Assembly (NCBI GenBank): GCA_028694915.1
Contig: JAQVJY010000001.1
Coordinates: forward strand, 62,001 to 126,000
Direction: 5' to 3'
Length of the DNA stretch: 64,000 nucleotides
Source of the DNA: Paludibacteraceae bacterium
GTDB taxonomy: Bacteria; Bacteroidota; Bacteroidia; Bacteroidales; Paludibacteraceae
The translations under genes were made by a program, and so were the position numbers. Each line of letters starts with the position of its first letter. Within the stretch, counting starts at the first letter, position 1. Below are positions 55,204 through 64,000 of this stretch, one piece after another. The notes beneath the pieces are model-generated. The model was not told the origin of the DNA and searched no databases. It was given only the letters and a program-made list of their open reading frames with translations.

Positions 55204-55971
55204 ATGGAACCTCTGGTACAACGCTATTTTTTATATTTATCTTACAATGGCACTGCTTATTGTGGGTGGCAAATACAACCAAATGGTAACTCTATACAAG
55301 AGGAGTTGACCAAAGCGTTGAGTACTATTTTACGCACACCAATAGAGGTAGTAGGCGCTGGACGCACCGATACTGGCGTACATGCAAAACGCATGATTGC
55401 ACATTTTGATGCGCCTATAAAGATTGAAAATAGCACTAAATTTGTTACCAATTTGAATAGTTTTTTACCTACGGATATTGCTGTTGAAAAAATAGAATTG
55501 GTTAATAACCAAGCGCATGCACGATTTGATGCCTTATCGCGCAAGTATGAATACCACGTGATTACACATAAATCACCTTTTCATAACAACTTAGCAGCGC
55601 GCATTTATTTTCCGCTTGATTTTGATAAAATGAATGAAGCGGCTGAATTATTATTTGAATATGAGGATTTTACCAGTTTTAGCAAATTACATACGGATGT
55701 AAAAACCAATAATTGTAAATTGATGTGTGCGCGTTGGGAATCAGTGGGCGAAGAATGGGTTTTTACCATTGAAGCCAACCGCTTTTTGCGTAATATGGTG
55801 CGTGCCATTGTGGGCACACTCTTTGAAGTGGGCAAAGGAACGCTTTCTGTGGATGATTTTAGAGCTGTTATTGAGGCGAAAGATCGTTGCAAAGCAGGTC
55901 ATTCTGTTCCAGCTTGTGGACTTTATTTAGTGGATGTGACCTATCCCTCTTTTGTTTTTTCAGTCGAATAG
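55204..55971 (+). CDS. truA: tRNA pseudouridine synthase A
   Basis: A 255-residue enzyme forming pseudouridine at positions 38-40 of the tRNA anticodon arm. The catalytic aspartate lies in [11 protein letters not shown] (about residues 54-64), and [13 protein letters not shown] at the start, [12 protein letters not shown] and [14 protein letters not shown] near the end are signatures. Starting at the ATG 55204 gives the usual N-terminus. The alcohol dehydrogenase gene follows 21 bases later. Confidence 0.94.
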   Translation: MEPLVQRYFLYLSYNGTAYCGWQIQPNGNSIQEELTKALSTILRTPIEVVGAGRTDTGVHAKRMIAHFDAPIKIENSTKFVTNLNSFLPTDIAVEKIELVNNQAHARFDALSRKYEYHVITHKSPFHNNLAARIYFPLDFDKMNEAAELLFEYEDFTSFSKLHTDVKTNNCKLMCARWESVGEEWVFTIEANRFLRNMVRAIVGTLFEVGKGTLSVDDFRAVIEAKDRCKAGHSVPACGLYLVDVTYPSFVFSVE

Positions 55972-55992
55972 TAACTTATAACGAATAACTAT

Positions 55993-57138
55993 ATGAATAA
56001 TTTCACATTTCAAAATCCCACCAAATTAGTATTTGGTAAGGGTTCTATAGCACAACTGCCTAAAGAGATTTCGAAAAAAGCTAAAGTGATGCTTACTTTT
56101 GGCGGTGGTAGTGTCAAAAATAATGGTGTTTACAGTCAAGTTATAGCCGCTTTGGCAGGTTATAATTTAGTTGAATTTTGGGGCATTGAACCCAATCCAA
56201 AAGTAGAAACGTTACGTAAAGCCGTAGAACTTGGTAAAGCCGAGAAAGTCGATTTTATTTTGGCGGTTGGCGGTGGTTCTACGTTGGATGGCACCAAGTT
56301 GATTGCAGCAGCTATTCCTTATGCTGGCGATGCTTGGGAGTTAGTGCTTAATCCAAAATTAATAAAAACGGCAGTTCCTTTTGCTTCGGTTATGACATTG
56401 CCAGCCACCGGTTCCGAGATGAATTCTGGTGCAGTCATTTCTAATTTAGCGACACAAGAAAAATTTGCGTTTCATGCCTATTTCCCACAATTTGCAGTGC
56501 TTGATCCAGAAGTTACCTATTCGTTACATCCATTTCAAATTGCGTGTGGTATTGCCGATACATTTGTACATGTGATGGAGCAATATTTAACTTCCCCCGC
56601 ACAATCGTTGTTGATGGATCGTTGGGCAGAAGGCATTTTAAAAACCTTGACCGAAATAGCTCCTGAGATTGATGAAAACCCAAAAGATTATGATTTAATG
56701 AGTACTTATATGTTGTGTGCTACGATGGCGTTGAATGGATTTATTGCCATGGGCGTGCCACAAGATTGGGCTACACACATGATTGGACACGAATTAACCG
56801 CATTGCATGGATTGACACATGGCGAAAGTTTGGCTATTGTTTTGCCTGCAACTATGACAGTGTTGTCGGAACAAAAGAAGGACAAAATTTTACAATACGG
56901 TGAACGTATATTTGGTATCACCAAAGGTACTGAAGGTGTGCGTGTAGCTGAAGCCATTGCTCGAACAGAGGCGTTTTTCCGTTCGTTGGGTTTGCATACA
57001 CGTTTGAGCGAATTGAATATAGGTGAAGAAACGATTGCCGAAATAGAACGACGTTTCGATGAGCGTGGCGTGAAATTTGGTGAATGTCAAAACGTAAATG
57101 GTGCAGTAGCACGTGCTATTTTGGAATGTTGTTTATAA
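55993..57138 (+). CDS. Iron-containing alcohol dehydrogenase (butanol-dehydrogenase-like)
   Basis: A 381-residue group III dehydrogenase. The dinucleotide loop is GGGSVKNNG (about residues 37-45), and the second loop VGGGSTLDGTKLIA. Metal ligands lie in ADTFVHVMEQYL, MIGHELTALHGLTHGE and the final histidine region. The family reduces aldehydes with NAD(P)H. The substrate is not deducible; it may detoxify aldehydes or help ferment. It is in the truA transcript and is followed by a palindromic terminator. Confidence 0.9.
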   Translation: MNNFTFQNPTKLVFGKGSIAQLPKEISKKAKVMLTFGGGSVKNNGVYSQVIAALAGYNLVEFWGIEPNPKVETLRKAVELGKAEKVDFILAVGGGSTLDGTKLIAAAIPYAGDAWELVLNPKLIKTAVPFASVMTLPATGSEMNSGAVISNLATQEKFAFHAYFPQFAVLDPEVTYSLHPFQIACGIADTFVHVMEQYLTSPAQSLLMDRWAEGILKTLTEIAPEIDENPKDYDLMSTYMLCATMALNGFIAMGVPQDWATHMIGHELTALHGLTHGESLAIVLPATMTVLSEQKKDKILQYGERIFGITKGTEGVRVAEAIARTEAFFRSLGLHTRLSELNIGEETIAEIERRFDERGVKFGECQNVNGAVARAILECCL

Positions 57139-57151
57139 TCTAATAATCAAC

Positions 57152-57193
57152 TAAATAAAAAAGCCTCAGAAATTTCTGAGGCTTTTTTATTTA
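57152..57193. terminator. 42-base perfect palindrome, bidirectional terminator
   Basis: TAAATAAAAAAGCCTCAGAAA and its complement form a perfect palindrome with no loop beyond AAATTT, between convergent genes. A-rich and T-rich flanks serve both strands. Confidence 0.9.
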
Positions 57194-57200
57194 TAATGAA

Positions 57201-58481
57201 TTATACATTCTCAAAGGTGGGTTCGTCAATGCGTTTACCACGTACATAGCGATGTTCTATTTGGCGGTCGTCGCCAATGTAAATAAAACGTTCGAGACGT
57301 TCGAGCAGTGTGTAATTATCGTGGTTCAGTTCGGTGTCGTCAATAACGAGGGCATCAAATTCGTAACCTGGCTCGAAACTACCAACTTTTCCGAAGAAAC
57401 TACCACCGCTTTTAGTCGCCATGTAAAATACTTCAGGTAATGTTAAGAATGACATTTGTTTGTCGCTATTTGCATACCAAAGTTTGGAAACTTGAATAGC
57501 ATAAACCATCACTTTGAAAATCGACAAATCGTGTCCGCCACTTACATCAGAACCTAAAGCTACAGGAATATTTTTGTCAAGGAAATTGCGTATTGGGCTT
57601 TTGCCACTGCCTAAGTTGCAATTTGAAGTAGGGCAGTGCACCACAAATACTTGATTTTTATTCATAAGTTCTAGCTCTTCGCCTTCTGTGTAGCAGCAAT
57701 GTGCCATCAAGGTTGGTGTTTGACCAAACAAGTTGTAACGATTGTAAGCATCACCATAACAGGTAGATTCTGGTTCTAACTCTTTCACCCACGCAATTTC
57801 GCCTTTATTTTCTGATAAATGCGATTGTACTTTGAGGTTATTGCTCATGGCAAAATCACCTAATGCTTTCAACATTTCTGGTGTACAACTTGGAATGAAT
57901 CGTGGCGTAAGAATAGGGCGTACCAAATTGTCTTCTTTGTCCCACACATCAATCAATTCTTGTGCATCGGCGATAGCATCTTCTACTGTTTCACACAAAC
58001 CATCGGGACAGTTACGATTCATATTTACTTTACCAATCATACCGCCTAATCCTGCAGCGTGCATCAGTTTCATCAAATGTGCTGTGGATTGTTTGTGTAC
58101 TGTTCCAAAAGCCACGGTACGTGTCGTTCCAACTTTCCAAATACTTTTGATAAAACGACGATACATTTTGTCGGCGTAATTCACGTCGGCGTATTTCATC
58201 TCTTCGGGGAACGTATAGTTTTGTAACCAAGGTAGGAGTTCCATATCCATAGCGATACCTAAATTACGAAATTGTGGTGCGTGAACGTGCATGTCGTTCA
58301 TACCTGGAATGATGAGTTTACCGCTGTAATCAATTAATTCTGCGTGTTGATAAGCAGTAGGAAGGGTGGTGTAAACTTGTACCACTTTGCCATCTTCCAC
58401 TACGATGTAACCATTTTCAATAATTTCGAATTGGTGTTGTGTTTTCGTAAAAAGAATATTCCCTTTATAAATCGTTGCCAT
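57201..58481 (-). CDS. guaD: Guanine deaminase (amidohydrolase superfamily)
   Basis: A 426-residue zinc hydrolase converting guanine to xanthine. Metal ligands: GMNDMHVHAPQF (HxH), HLSEN, HCCYTEGEEL, and the aspartate in LGSDVSGGHDLSIF. HAPQFRNLG is specific to guanine deaminases; NCNLGSGKSPI also fits. It has a promoter on the minus strand at 58572-58579 and an 84-base leader with a hairpin. It could supply xanthine and ammonia from guanine released by the purine nucleoside phosphorylase at 7.8 kb. Confidence 0.9.
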   Translation of the reverse strand: MATIYKGNILFTKTQHQFEIIENGYIVVEDGKVVQVYTTLPTAYQHAELIDYSGKLIIPGMNDMHVHAPQFRNLGIAMDMELLPWLQNYTFPEEMKYADVNYADKMYRRFIKSIWKVGTTRTVAFGTVHKQSTAHLMKLMHAAGLGGMIGKVNMNRNCPDGLCETVEDAIADAQELIDVWDKEDNLVRPILTPRFIPSCTPEMLKALGDFAMSNNLKVQSHLSENKGEIAWVKELEPESTCYGDAYNRYNLFGQTPTLMAHCCYTEGEELELMNKNQVFVVHCPTSNCNLGSGKSPIRNFLDKNIPVALGSDVSGGHDLSIFKVMVYAIQVSKLWYANSDKQMSFLTLPEVFYMATKSGGSFFGKVGSFEPGYEFDALVIDDTELNHDNYTLLERLERFIYIGDDRQIEHRYVRGKRIDEPTFENV

Positions 58482-58528
58482 TGTGTGTAAGTATTAAATA
58501 GTATAAAATGACGAATATTAGTGCTTTG

Positions 58529-58579
58529 TAGCAGCGTTCAAGTTGTTGCTAATTCAACTCGACACGAACTACAAATATA
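58529..58579 (-). promoter_or_regulatory. Promoter and 5'-leader hairpin of guanine deaminase
   Basis: TATATTTG on the minus strand at 58572-58579 matches the consensus. The leader contains a hairpin with arms TAGCAAC and GCTGCTA (58545-58551 and 58529-58535), loop AACTTGAAC. It does not match the purine riboswitch as I know it. Confidence 0.4.
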
Positions 58580-58644
58580 ATACTTTTTTTTCTCGTACAA
58601 AAATAGTAATTTAGCCAGCTCATTTTAACGTGTAAGTTTCAGTT

Positions 58645-59379
58645 ATGGGATTTTTAGGAAAATTTTTTGCAGGTGGTCTTGGTTGGGCTTTAGGTGGCCC
58701 TATTGGTGCTATTATTGGCGTGGTTTTGGCATCTGTGGTTGATGGTGAATCACATACAGTTACCTCGCGTTCGCGGGTTTCTGGGCGCACGTCGCAATCT
58801 GATTTTATGATGGCTATGTTGGTGTTGCTGGCTGCTGTGATGAAAGCGGATGGCAAAGTAGTGCGTGCTGAATTGGAGGTGGTGAAAACCTATTTACGCC
58901 AAATGTTCGACGAAGATACTGCTCTGGAGGCATTGCAAATTTTAAAAGGACTATTACAACAGGATATTCATGTTGAATCAGTCGCAGCTCAAGTTGGAGC
59001 CAATCTGAATCCGTCGGCTAAACGCGAATTACTCCATATGTTATTTTCGGTAGGCTATGCCGATGGCGATTTCTCGCGTGCAGAAGAAGCACTTTTGATG
59101 CGGATTGCTGCGATTATGGGTATTCCTGAACCAGATGTTCGTTCTATTCAGGCGATGTTTGGTAAAGTGGCTAATCCTAATTGGGCCTATGAAGTGTTGG
59201 AAATAGAACCAACGGTGAGCGACGAAGAGGTAAAAAAAGCATTTCGTAAGATGGCTATGAAATACCATCCTGATCGTGTAAATACATTGGGCGAAGAGGT
59301 GAAGAAAAGTGCCACTGAAAAATTTAGAAACGTGCAGGAAGCTTATGAAGTGATAAAAAAACAACGTAATATTAATTGA
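58645..59379 (+). CDS. TerB-DnaJ (DjlA-like) co-chaperone
   Basis: A 244-residue protein. A glycine-rich start (GFLGKFFAGGLGWALGGPIGAIIGVVLAS), possibly membrane-inserting, precedes a TerB-like helical region (residues 50-150) with DMAML-type MMAMLVLLAAVMKADGKV. The C-terminal J domain has NWAYEVLEIEPTVSDEEVKKAF and the HPD motif in YHPDRV at about residue 209. It resembles DjlA and would stimulate Hsp70 (DnaK) at the membrane. It is 4 bases before ctpA. Confidence 0.9.
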   Translation: MGFLGKFFAGGLGWALGGPIGAIIGVVLASVVDGESHTVTSRSRVSGRTSQSDFMMAMLVLLAAVMKADGKVVRAELEVVKTYLRQMFDEDTALEALQILKGLLQQDIHVESVAAQVGANLNPSAKRELLHMLFSVGYADGDFSRAEEALLMRIAAIMGIPEPDVRSIQAMFGKVANPNWAYEVLEIEPTVSDEEVKKAFRKMAMKYHPDRVNTLGEEVKKSATEKFRNVQEAYEVIKKQRNIN

Positions 59380-59383
59380 ACGC

Positions 59384-61024
59384 ATGAAAAAAATCATAAT
59401 AATCAGTTTTGCTATTCTCGGTTTTACAGTTTCCGCTTGGTCGGTGGAGCACCAAGCTAGTATCGTTAAAAATATGGATATTTATAACGCTATTTGGCGT
59501 GAATTGTCCATTAATTACGTCGATACCATTAATTACGACCAACTCAATAAGACGGCGATTGATCGGATGTTACAAAAACTTGATCCTTATACGGTTTATA
59601 TTCCCGAATCGGAAGAGGACGATTTGAAAATGATGACAACCGGCGCTTATGGTGGTATTGGCGCTATGATTACCCAAAAAGGTGATTTTGTGTGTATTTC
59701 GGAGCCATACGAGGGAATGCCTGCTCAAAAAAATGATGTGCGTGCTGGCGATGTGATTTTAGAATTGAATGGTAAAAGCATGAAAGGTAAGAAAACATCA
59801 GAGGTGAGTCAACTTTTACGTGGATCACAAGGCACCGAAATTGAATTGGTTCTACAACGCCCTGGCGAAAAAAAACCTATCAAAAAGCATTTTTTACGTG
59901 AAGTGATTCAAATTGACCCTGTGGAATATTACGGTATGGTAGGCGATTCGACAGGTTATATTGCTTTGCGCGATTTTACGGATAAAACAACCGTTGAATT
60001 TCGTGATGCAATGGCCGATTTGACACAAAATAGAGGCATGAAAAACTTAGTCATCGACTTGCGTAATAATGGCGGTGGTCTGGTGTCCGAAGCCATAAAT
60101 ATTGCCGGTATGTTTTTGCCGAAACATAGTTTAGTGGTGAATATGAAAGGCATTCAACCACAAAATAACAAATCGTACAAAACAACGTCTGAGCCGCTTT
60201 ACCCAAACATGCCTTTAGTGATTTTGGTCAATACCAATTCGGCTTCGGCTTCTGAAATTTTGGCTGGTGTTTTTCAAGATATGGATAGAGCCGTGGTGTT
60301 GGGCGAACGCACTTATGGAAAAGGATTGGTGCAAACCGTTCGTCGTTTGCCACACAACACTTATTTAAAAGTAACGACGTCTAAATATTATATTCCCAGC
60401 GGTCGTTGTGTGCAAGCCATCGATTATGCACATCGCAATGAAGATGGCAGTATTGGTCGTATTCCCGATAGTTTAACGACTGAATTTACCACACGTAATG
60501 GCCGCAAGGTACGCGATGGTGGTGGCATTTTGCCCGACACGCTACTCAAACGTCGTGATCAGGTGAACATCTCTTATTACTTATTTGTAAAAAATATCTT
60601 TTTCGATTACGCCACCGAATTTGTTCAAACGCATAAAACGATTGCCGCTCCCGATACGTTTCTGATGTCTGATGAAGCTTACGATGAGTTCGTAAAGTAC
60701 GTGTTAGATCGTAAGTTTACCTATAAATTGGAGAGTGAAGGTATGATTAAAGAACTCAAAAATATGGCCAAAGTGGAAGGTTATGAACAAGAAAGTGCCG
60801 CAGCATTCGAAGCTTTGGAAGCAGTCTTGCGTCCAAATGTCGACCGCGACTTGCGTTTGTTTCGTAAGGATGTGGAGGCGTTGTTAAGTTCTGAAATCAT
60901 TCGTCGTTATTATTTTCAAAAGGGTGTGATTAAATACGAACTGCGTTTTGATACGTGGTTGCACGAAGCTGTGAAAATGGTTAACGATGACGCCTTGTGT
61001 CGTCAATTATTGCAAACGAAGTAG
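59384..61024 (+). CDS. ctpA: C-terminal processing protease (S41 family)
   Basis: A 546-residue exported serine protease. A signal peptide (residues 1-20, KKIIIISFAILGFTVSAWS) is followed by a short helical region, a PDZ domain (about residues 85-165, with GGIGAMI), and the catalytic domain: Ser in NTNSASASEIL and Lys in GERTYGKGLVQTV. A C-terminal region of about 150 residues is rich in helix. It cleaves proteins at their C-termini in the periplasm. Length is typical for Bacteroidota Ctp. Confidence 0.93.
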   Translation: MKKIIIISFAILGFTVSAWSVEHQASIVKNMDIYNAIWRELSINYVDTINYDQLNKTAIDRMLQKLDPYTVYIPESEEDDLKMMTTGAYGGIGAMITQKGDFVCISEPYEGMPAQKNDVRAGDVILELNGKSMKGKKTSEVSQLLRGSQGTEIELVLQRPGEKKPIKKHFLREVIQIDPVEYYGMVGDSTGYIALRDFTDKTTVEFRDAMADLTQNRGMKNLVIDLRNNGGGLVSEAINIAGMFLPKHSLVVNMKGIQPQNNKSYKTTSEPLYPNMPLVILVNTNSASASEILAGVFQDMDRAVVLGERTYGKGLVQTVRRLPHNTYLKVTTSKYYIPSGRCVQAIDYAHRNEDGSIGRIPDSLTTEFTTRNGRKVRDGGGILPDTLLKRRDQVNISYYLFVKNIFFDYATEFVQTHKTIAAPDTFLMSDEAYDEFVKYVLDRKFTYKLESEGMIKELKNMAKVEGYEQESAAAFEALEAVLRPNVDRDLRLFRKDVEALLSSEIIRRYYFQKGVIKYELRFDTWLHEAVKMVNDDALCRQLLQTK

Positions 61025-61059
61025 TTTTTTAGTGTTCAGTGTTTATTTAAATAGTTATC

Positions 61060-62853
61060 ATGCAGCATAGGTCTTTTATTCCTCACGATTGGTATCCACG
61101 ATTACTCACTTGGCGTGAACATCACATCAAGGAGAAACATTTTATTCTTATTCTGAGCCTTTTGGTTGGGATTGGAGCGGGTCTGGCTGCGTTTATTCTA
61201 AAAAGTACCATTCACGTTATTCAAGGTGTTGTTACCTCTTTATTTGCCGCTAATGAAATTAATTATTGGTATTTAGCTTTGCCAGCCGTGGGTATTACGT
61301 TAGCAAGTTTGTTTGTGCGTTATGTGGTGAAGGATGATATTAGTCACGGTGTGACCAAAATTTTATATGCCATTTCGCAACATAAAGCCATTATCAAGTT
61401 ACATAACATCTGGTCGTCTATTGTGGCGAGTGCTATTACCATTGGTTTTGGTGGATCGGTTGGAGCCGAAGCACCTATTGTTTTAACTGGTTCGGCCATC
61501 GGTTCCAATTTAGGGCGCATGTTTAAGCTCGATCAAAAAACGTTGATGCTGTTAGTGGGTTGCGGTGCTGCAGGTGCTATTGGCGGTATTTTTAAAGCAC
61601 CTATTGCTGGCGTGGCGTTTACGATGGAAGTATTGTTGCTCGATTTAACGATGACTTCCATTGTGCCTTTATTGATTGCTTCGGTTACGGCTACTGCCAT
61701 GTCGTATTTTTTGATGGGCAACGAGGTGATGTTTCGTTTCGATACGTATGAAGCCTTTTCGTTGGAACGTATTCCGTACATTATTTTGTTAGGTATTGCC
61801 TGCGGCTTGGTATCGTTGTATTTTACGCGTGGTATGAATTGGCTCGAAGGGCTATTTAAAAAAATAAATAAACCGTACCAAAAAATTATGGTGGGCGGTA
61901 TTATGCTCAGCGTGTTGATTTTCTTCTTTCCTCCACTTTATGGTGAGGGTTACGATACTATTTCCGCTTTGCTTACTGGTAATTCTGACTCCATTTTCAA
62001 CCAAAGTTTATTGTACGATTATCGTGGTGAAGTGTGGGCAATAGCACTTTACTTAGGTTCCATTATCTTTTTTAAGATTTTTGCTTCGGCAGCTACCAAC
62101 GGTGCTGGTGGAACGGGTGGTATTTTTGCGCCTAGTTTGTTTGTAGGTTGTATCACAGGATTTGTGGTTTCTATTGGGCTCAATTTTATTGGCATCCACA
62201 TTCCTAATCAGAACTTTGCTTTTGCTGGCATGGCAGGTCTTATGTCGGGTGTGATGCATGCGCCACTCACAAGTACGTTCTTAATTGCCGAGCTAACTGG
62301 TGGTTACGATTTGTTTATGACATTGATGATTACGTCGGTAGTTTCTTATTTGACGATAATTATTTTTGAACCTCATAGCTTGTACGCCATGCGTTTGGCT
62401 AAAAAAGGCGAGCTGTTGACCCATCATAAGGACCGCGCAGTGCTGACGCTTCTCAAAATGGACAATGTTATTGAAACCGATTTGGAAGTGGTGCATCCTG
62501 AAATGACTTTGGGAGAGTTGGTAAAAGTGATTTCGCGTTCTAACCGTAATGTGTTCCCCGTAGTGAATCAGAAAACGGGTGTGTTGGTGGGCATTTTACC
62601 GCTTGATGAGGTTCGTAATATTATGTTCCGTCCTGAATTATATAGCCGTTTTACGGTGCATAAACTGATGATTGCCATTCCTGCCAAAATCAATATAAAC
62701 ATGCCGATGGAAAAGGTGATGGATGTATTCGAGGACACGGGTGCTTGGAATTTACCAGTGGTGGACGATCAAGGAAAATACGTTGGTTTTGTCTCCAAAT
62801 CTAAAATCTTCAATTCGTACCGACGTGTGTTGGTGCACTTCTCCGAAGAGTAA
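61060..62853 (+). CDS. ClC-family chloride channel/transporter with CBS domains
   Basis: A 597-residue ClC protein with about ten to twelve hydrophobic segments. The selectivity filter parts are visible: GFGGSVGAEAPIVLTG with the gating glutamate, CGAAGAIGGIFKAPIAGVAF and GGTGGIFAPSLFVG. After the membrane part, two CBS domains (about residues 460-590; VVHPEMTLGELVKVISR, KVMDVFEDTGAWNLPVV) may bind adenine nucleotides and control gating. Chloride or proton/chloride exchange cannot be told apart by sequence alone. It shares no terminator with the upstream operon. Confidence 0.94.
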   Translation: MQHRSFIPHDWYPRLLTWREHHIKEKHFILILSLLVGIGAGLAAFILKSTIHVIQGVVTSLFAANEINYWYLALPAVGITLASLFVRYVVKDDISHGVTKILYAISQHKAIIKLHNIWSSIVASAITIGFGGSVGAEAPIVLTGSAIGSNLGRMFKLDQKTLMLLVGCGAAGAIGGIFKAPIAGVAFTMEVLLLDLTMTSIVPLLIASVTATAMSYFLMGNEVMFRFDTYEAFSLERIPYIILLGIACGLVSLYFTRGMNWLEGLFKKINKPYQKIMVGGIMLSVLIFFFPPLYGEGYDTISALLTGNSDSIFNQSLLYDYRGEVWAIALYLGSIIFFKIFASAATNGAGGTGGIFAPSLFVGCITGFVVSIGLNFIGIHIPNQNFAFAGMAGLMSGVMHAPLTSTFLIAELTGGYDLFMTLMITSVVSYLTIIIFEPHSLYAMRLAKKGELLTHHKDRAVLTLLKMDNVIETDLEVVHPEMTLGELVKVISRSNRNVFPVVNQKTGVLVGILPLDEVRNIMFRPELYSRFTVHKLMIAIPAKININMPMEKVMDVFEDTGAWNLPVVDDQGKYVGFVSKSKIFNSYRRVLVHFSEE

Positions 62854-62865
62854 TTTGTTTCTTTC

Positions 62866-62938
62866 CCCCAAACCCCTAAAGGGGCTTTACGGGCTGCAAT
62901 TGATGTTTTTAAGTCCCCTTTAGGGGATTTAGGGGCAG
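62866..62938. repeat. Inverted-repeat intergenic element (REP-like)
   Basis: Two arms, the left near 62867-62889 (CCCCAAACCCCTAAAGGGGC, extended by TTT) and the right near 62911-62935 (AAGTCCCCTTTAGGGGATTT, extended by AGGGG), are near-complements and each holds a CCCCTAAAGGGG palindrome. The spacer is about 20 bases. It is similar in look to elements dispersed between genes in Bacteroidota, but copy number cannot be seen here. Confidence 0.6.
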
Positions 62939-62974
62939 TCTAAATTTCAACTACAAAGAAACTAATATCATTCC

Positions 62975-63016
62975 AAAAAACAAAGAAGGAACAACTATTA
63001 GTTTGTTCCTTCTTTG
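62975..63016 (-). terminator. Terminator of rny
   Basis: CAAAGAAGGAACAA (62981-62994) pairs with TTGTTCCTTCTTTG (63003-63016); on the minus strand it is followed by TTTTTT, so it ends the RNase Y transcript. Confidence 0.88.
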
Positions 63017-63049
63017 CGATATAAACGTTGTTACGTTTTATTTGGCTGT

Positions 63050-64000
63050 TTATTTAGCGTAACTTACCGAACGTGTTTCGCGGATAACCGTAATTTTTAC
63101 TTGTCCTGGATAAGTCATTTCGTCTTGAATTTTCTTAGCAATGTCGTACGATAACGTTTCTACTGTTTTGTCGTCCACTTTATCAGCACCAACAATTACG
63201 CGTAATTCGCGACCTGCTTGGATAGCATAAGTTTTGAGTACGCCAGGGTAGGATAGTGCTAAGTTTTCAAGGTCGTTCAAACGTTTGATGTAAGCTTCTA
63301 CAATCTCGCGGCGAGCACCAGGGCGAGCACCAGAAATAGCATCGCATACTTGAACAATCGGTGCTAAAAGCGAAGTCATTTCTACTTCGTCGTGGTGAGC
63401 ACCAATGGCGTTGCAAATATCTGGTTTTTCTTTGTATTTTTCAGCCAAATTCATACCAAGAATAGCGTGTGGCAATTCTGGTTGATCATCAGGCACTTTA
63501 CCAATATCGTGTAGTAAGCCAGCGCGTTTTGCTTTTTGTGGATTTAAACCAAGTTCGGCAGCCATCACAGCGCATAAGTTAGCTGTTTCGCGCGCATGTT
63601 GCAATAAGTTTTGTCCGTACGATGAACGGTATTTCATTTTACCAATCAAGCGAATTAAGTCAGGATGTAAGCCGTGAACGCCAAGGTCGATAGCAGTACG
63701 TTTCCCGATTTCGGCAATTTCTTCTTCTACCTGTTTTTTAGTTTTTGCTACCACTTCCTCAATACGAGCTGGGTGAATACGTCCGTCTACTACCAATTGG
63801 TGTAAAGCCAAACGAGCTATTTCGCGACGCACAGGATCGAAACCTGAAAGTACAATAGCATCTGGAGTATCGTCCACAATAATTTCGACGCCAGTAGCCG
63901 CTTCTAAAGCACGAATGTTACGACCTTCACGACCGATAATGCGTCCTTTTACTTCATCCGATTCAATATTGAATACCGTTACTGAGTTTTCAATAGCCGT
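63050..64000 (-). CDS. rny: Ribonuclease Y, C-terminal part (cut by the window edge)
   Basis: 317 residues of RNase Y, the membrane-anchored endoribonuclease that starts mRNA decay. The gene enters from beyond position 64000, and the visible frame continues upstream of 63877 (codons for [20 protein letters not shown]), so the GTG at 63875-63877 is not a start. The KH domain has [18 protein letters not shown]; the HD domain has [25 protein letters not shown] with the metal-binding HD, and [12 protein letters not shown]. The missing 5' end would encode the transmembrane anchor and coiled coil. Confidence 0.95.
   Translation of the reverse strand, partial: TAIENSVTVFNIESDEVKGRIIGREGRNIRALEAATGVEIIVDDTPDAIVLSGFDPVRREIARLALHQLVVDGRIHPARIEEVVAKTKKQVEEEIAEIGKRTAIDLGVHGLHPDLIRLIGKMKYRSSYGQNLLQHARETANLCAVMAAELGLNPQKAKRAGLLHDIGKVPDDQPELPHAILGMNLAEKYKEKPDICNAIGAHHDEVEMTSLLAPIVQVCDAISGARPGARREIVEAYIKRLNDLENLALSYPGVLKTYAIQAGRELRVIVGADKVDDKTVETLSYDIAKKIQDEMTYPGQVKITVIRETRSVSYAK

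Noticed and set aside
58482-58571. Purine riboswitch before guanine deaminase
   Set aside because: The conserved three-way junction and loop sequences of the purine aptamer are missing.

Overview
The window is a compact stretch of chromosome from a member of the Bacteroidota, most likely the order Bacteroidales. The support is: (1) many genes are preceded by the Bacteroidota -7 promoter motif TAnnTTTG, usually without a Shine-Dalgarno sequence; (2) a tmRNA whose tag reads GENNYALAA; (3) a V-type ATPase operon of the Bacteroidota/spirochaete layout (E, DUF2764, A, B, D, I, K); (4) Bacteroidota-typical proteins (DUF4286, DUF4296, a DksA-like protein with a degenerate zinc finger, a kinase-RapZ fusion, a TolC/MFP/RND trio behind a TetR gene). 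The DNA is AT-rich. I see no insertion sequence, prophage, CRISPR array or integron.

Layout. 1-5.2 kb: the end of a surface-polysaccharide cluster (two glycosyltransferases, an initiating sugar-phosphate transferase, a DegT aminotransferase, a hexapeptide acetyltransferase, a Gfo/Idh dehydrogenase). 5.2-8.5 kb: S4-domain protein, YjbR/MmcQ protein, U32 peptidase-like protein and purine nucleoside phosphorylase. 8.5-15.9 kb: bactofilin, then a TetR-RND efflux operon ending in a small PII-like protein; a perfect inverted repeat over the TetR promoter is a likely operator. 16-27.3 kb: TypA, a His/Tyr-rich exported protein, ParE, tmRNA, an EFR1 ferredoxin/flavodoxin protein, RuvC, a DEAD-box helicase, an NAD-binding protein and a TPR protein. 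27.6-35.6 kb: tRNA-Ala(GGC), PriA, tRNA-Leu(UAG), GlyRS, Upp, and a thioredoxin / XRE-cupin / AMP-ligase operon. 35.8-39.3 kb: an amino-sugar kinase fused to a RapZ C-terminal domain, a MurU-like nucleotidyltransferase, a YgbA-like protein, TatD and tRNA-Ser(GGA). 39.4-47.4 kb: ExbB/ExbD-type energiser genes, MlaE/MlaF-like ABC genes, DksA-like protein, LspA, a DUF4296 lipoprotein, ProRS. 47.4-55.1 kb: the V-ATPase operon on the minus strand. 55.2-64 kb: TruA, iron-type alcohol dehydrogenase, guanine deaminase, TerB-DnaJ protein, CtpA protease, ClC channel, an inverted-repeat element, and the 3' part of RNase Y running off the window edge.

Most of the window is housekeeping sequence. The parts most worth a second look are the kinase-RapZ fusion next to a MurU-like enzyme (a possible cell-wall sugar salvage pathway with a built-in amino-sugar sensor), the PII-like protein attached to the RND pump with its candidate TetR operator, the minimal V-ATPase operon with Na+-type ligand residues in its rotor subunit, and the inverted-repeat element at 62.87-62.94 kb.

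Several open reading frames have an alternative upstream start lying inside or upstream of a recognisable promoter. For TetR, PriA, GlyRS, MlaE, TruA and RuvC I give the shorter start and explain why. All family assignments come from reading motifs in the translated sequence; no database search was run.
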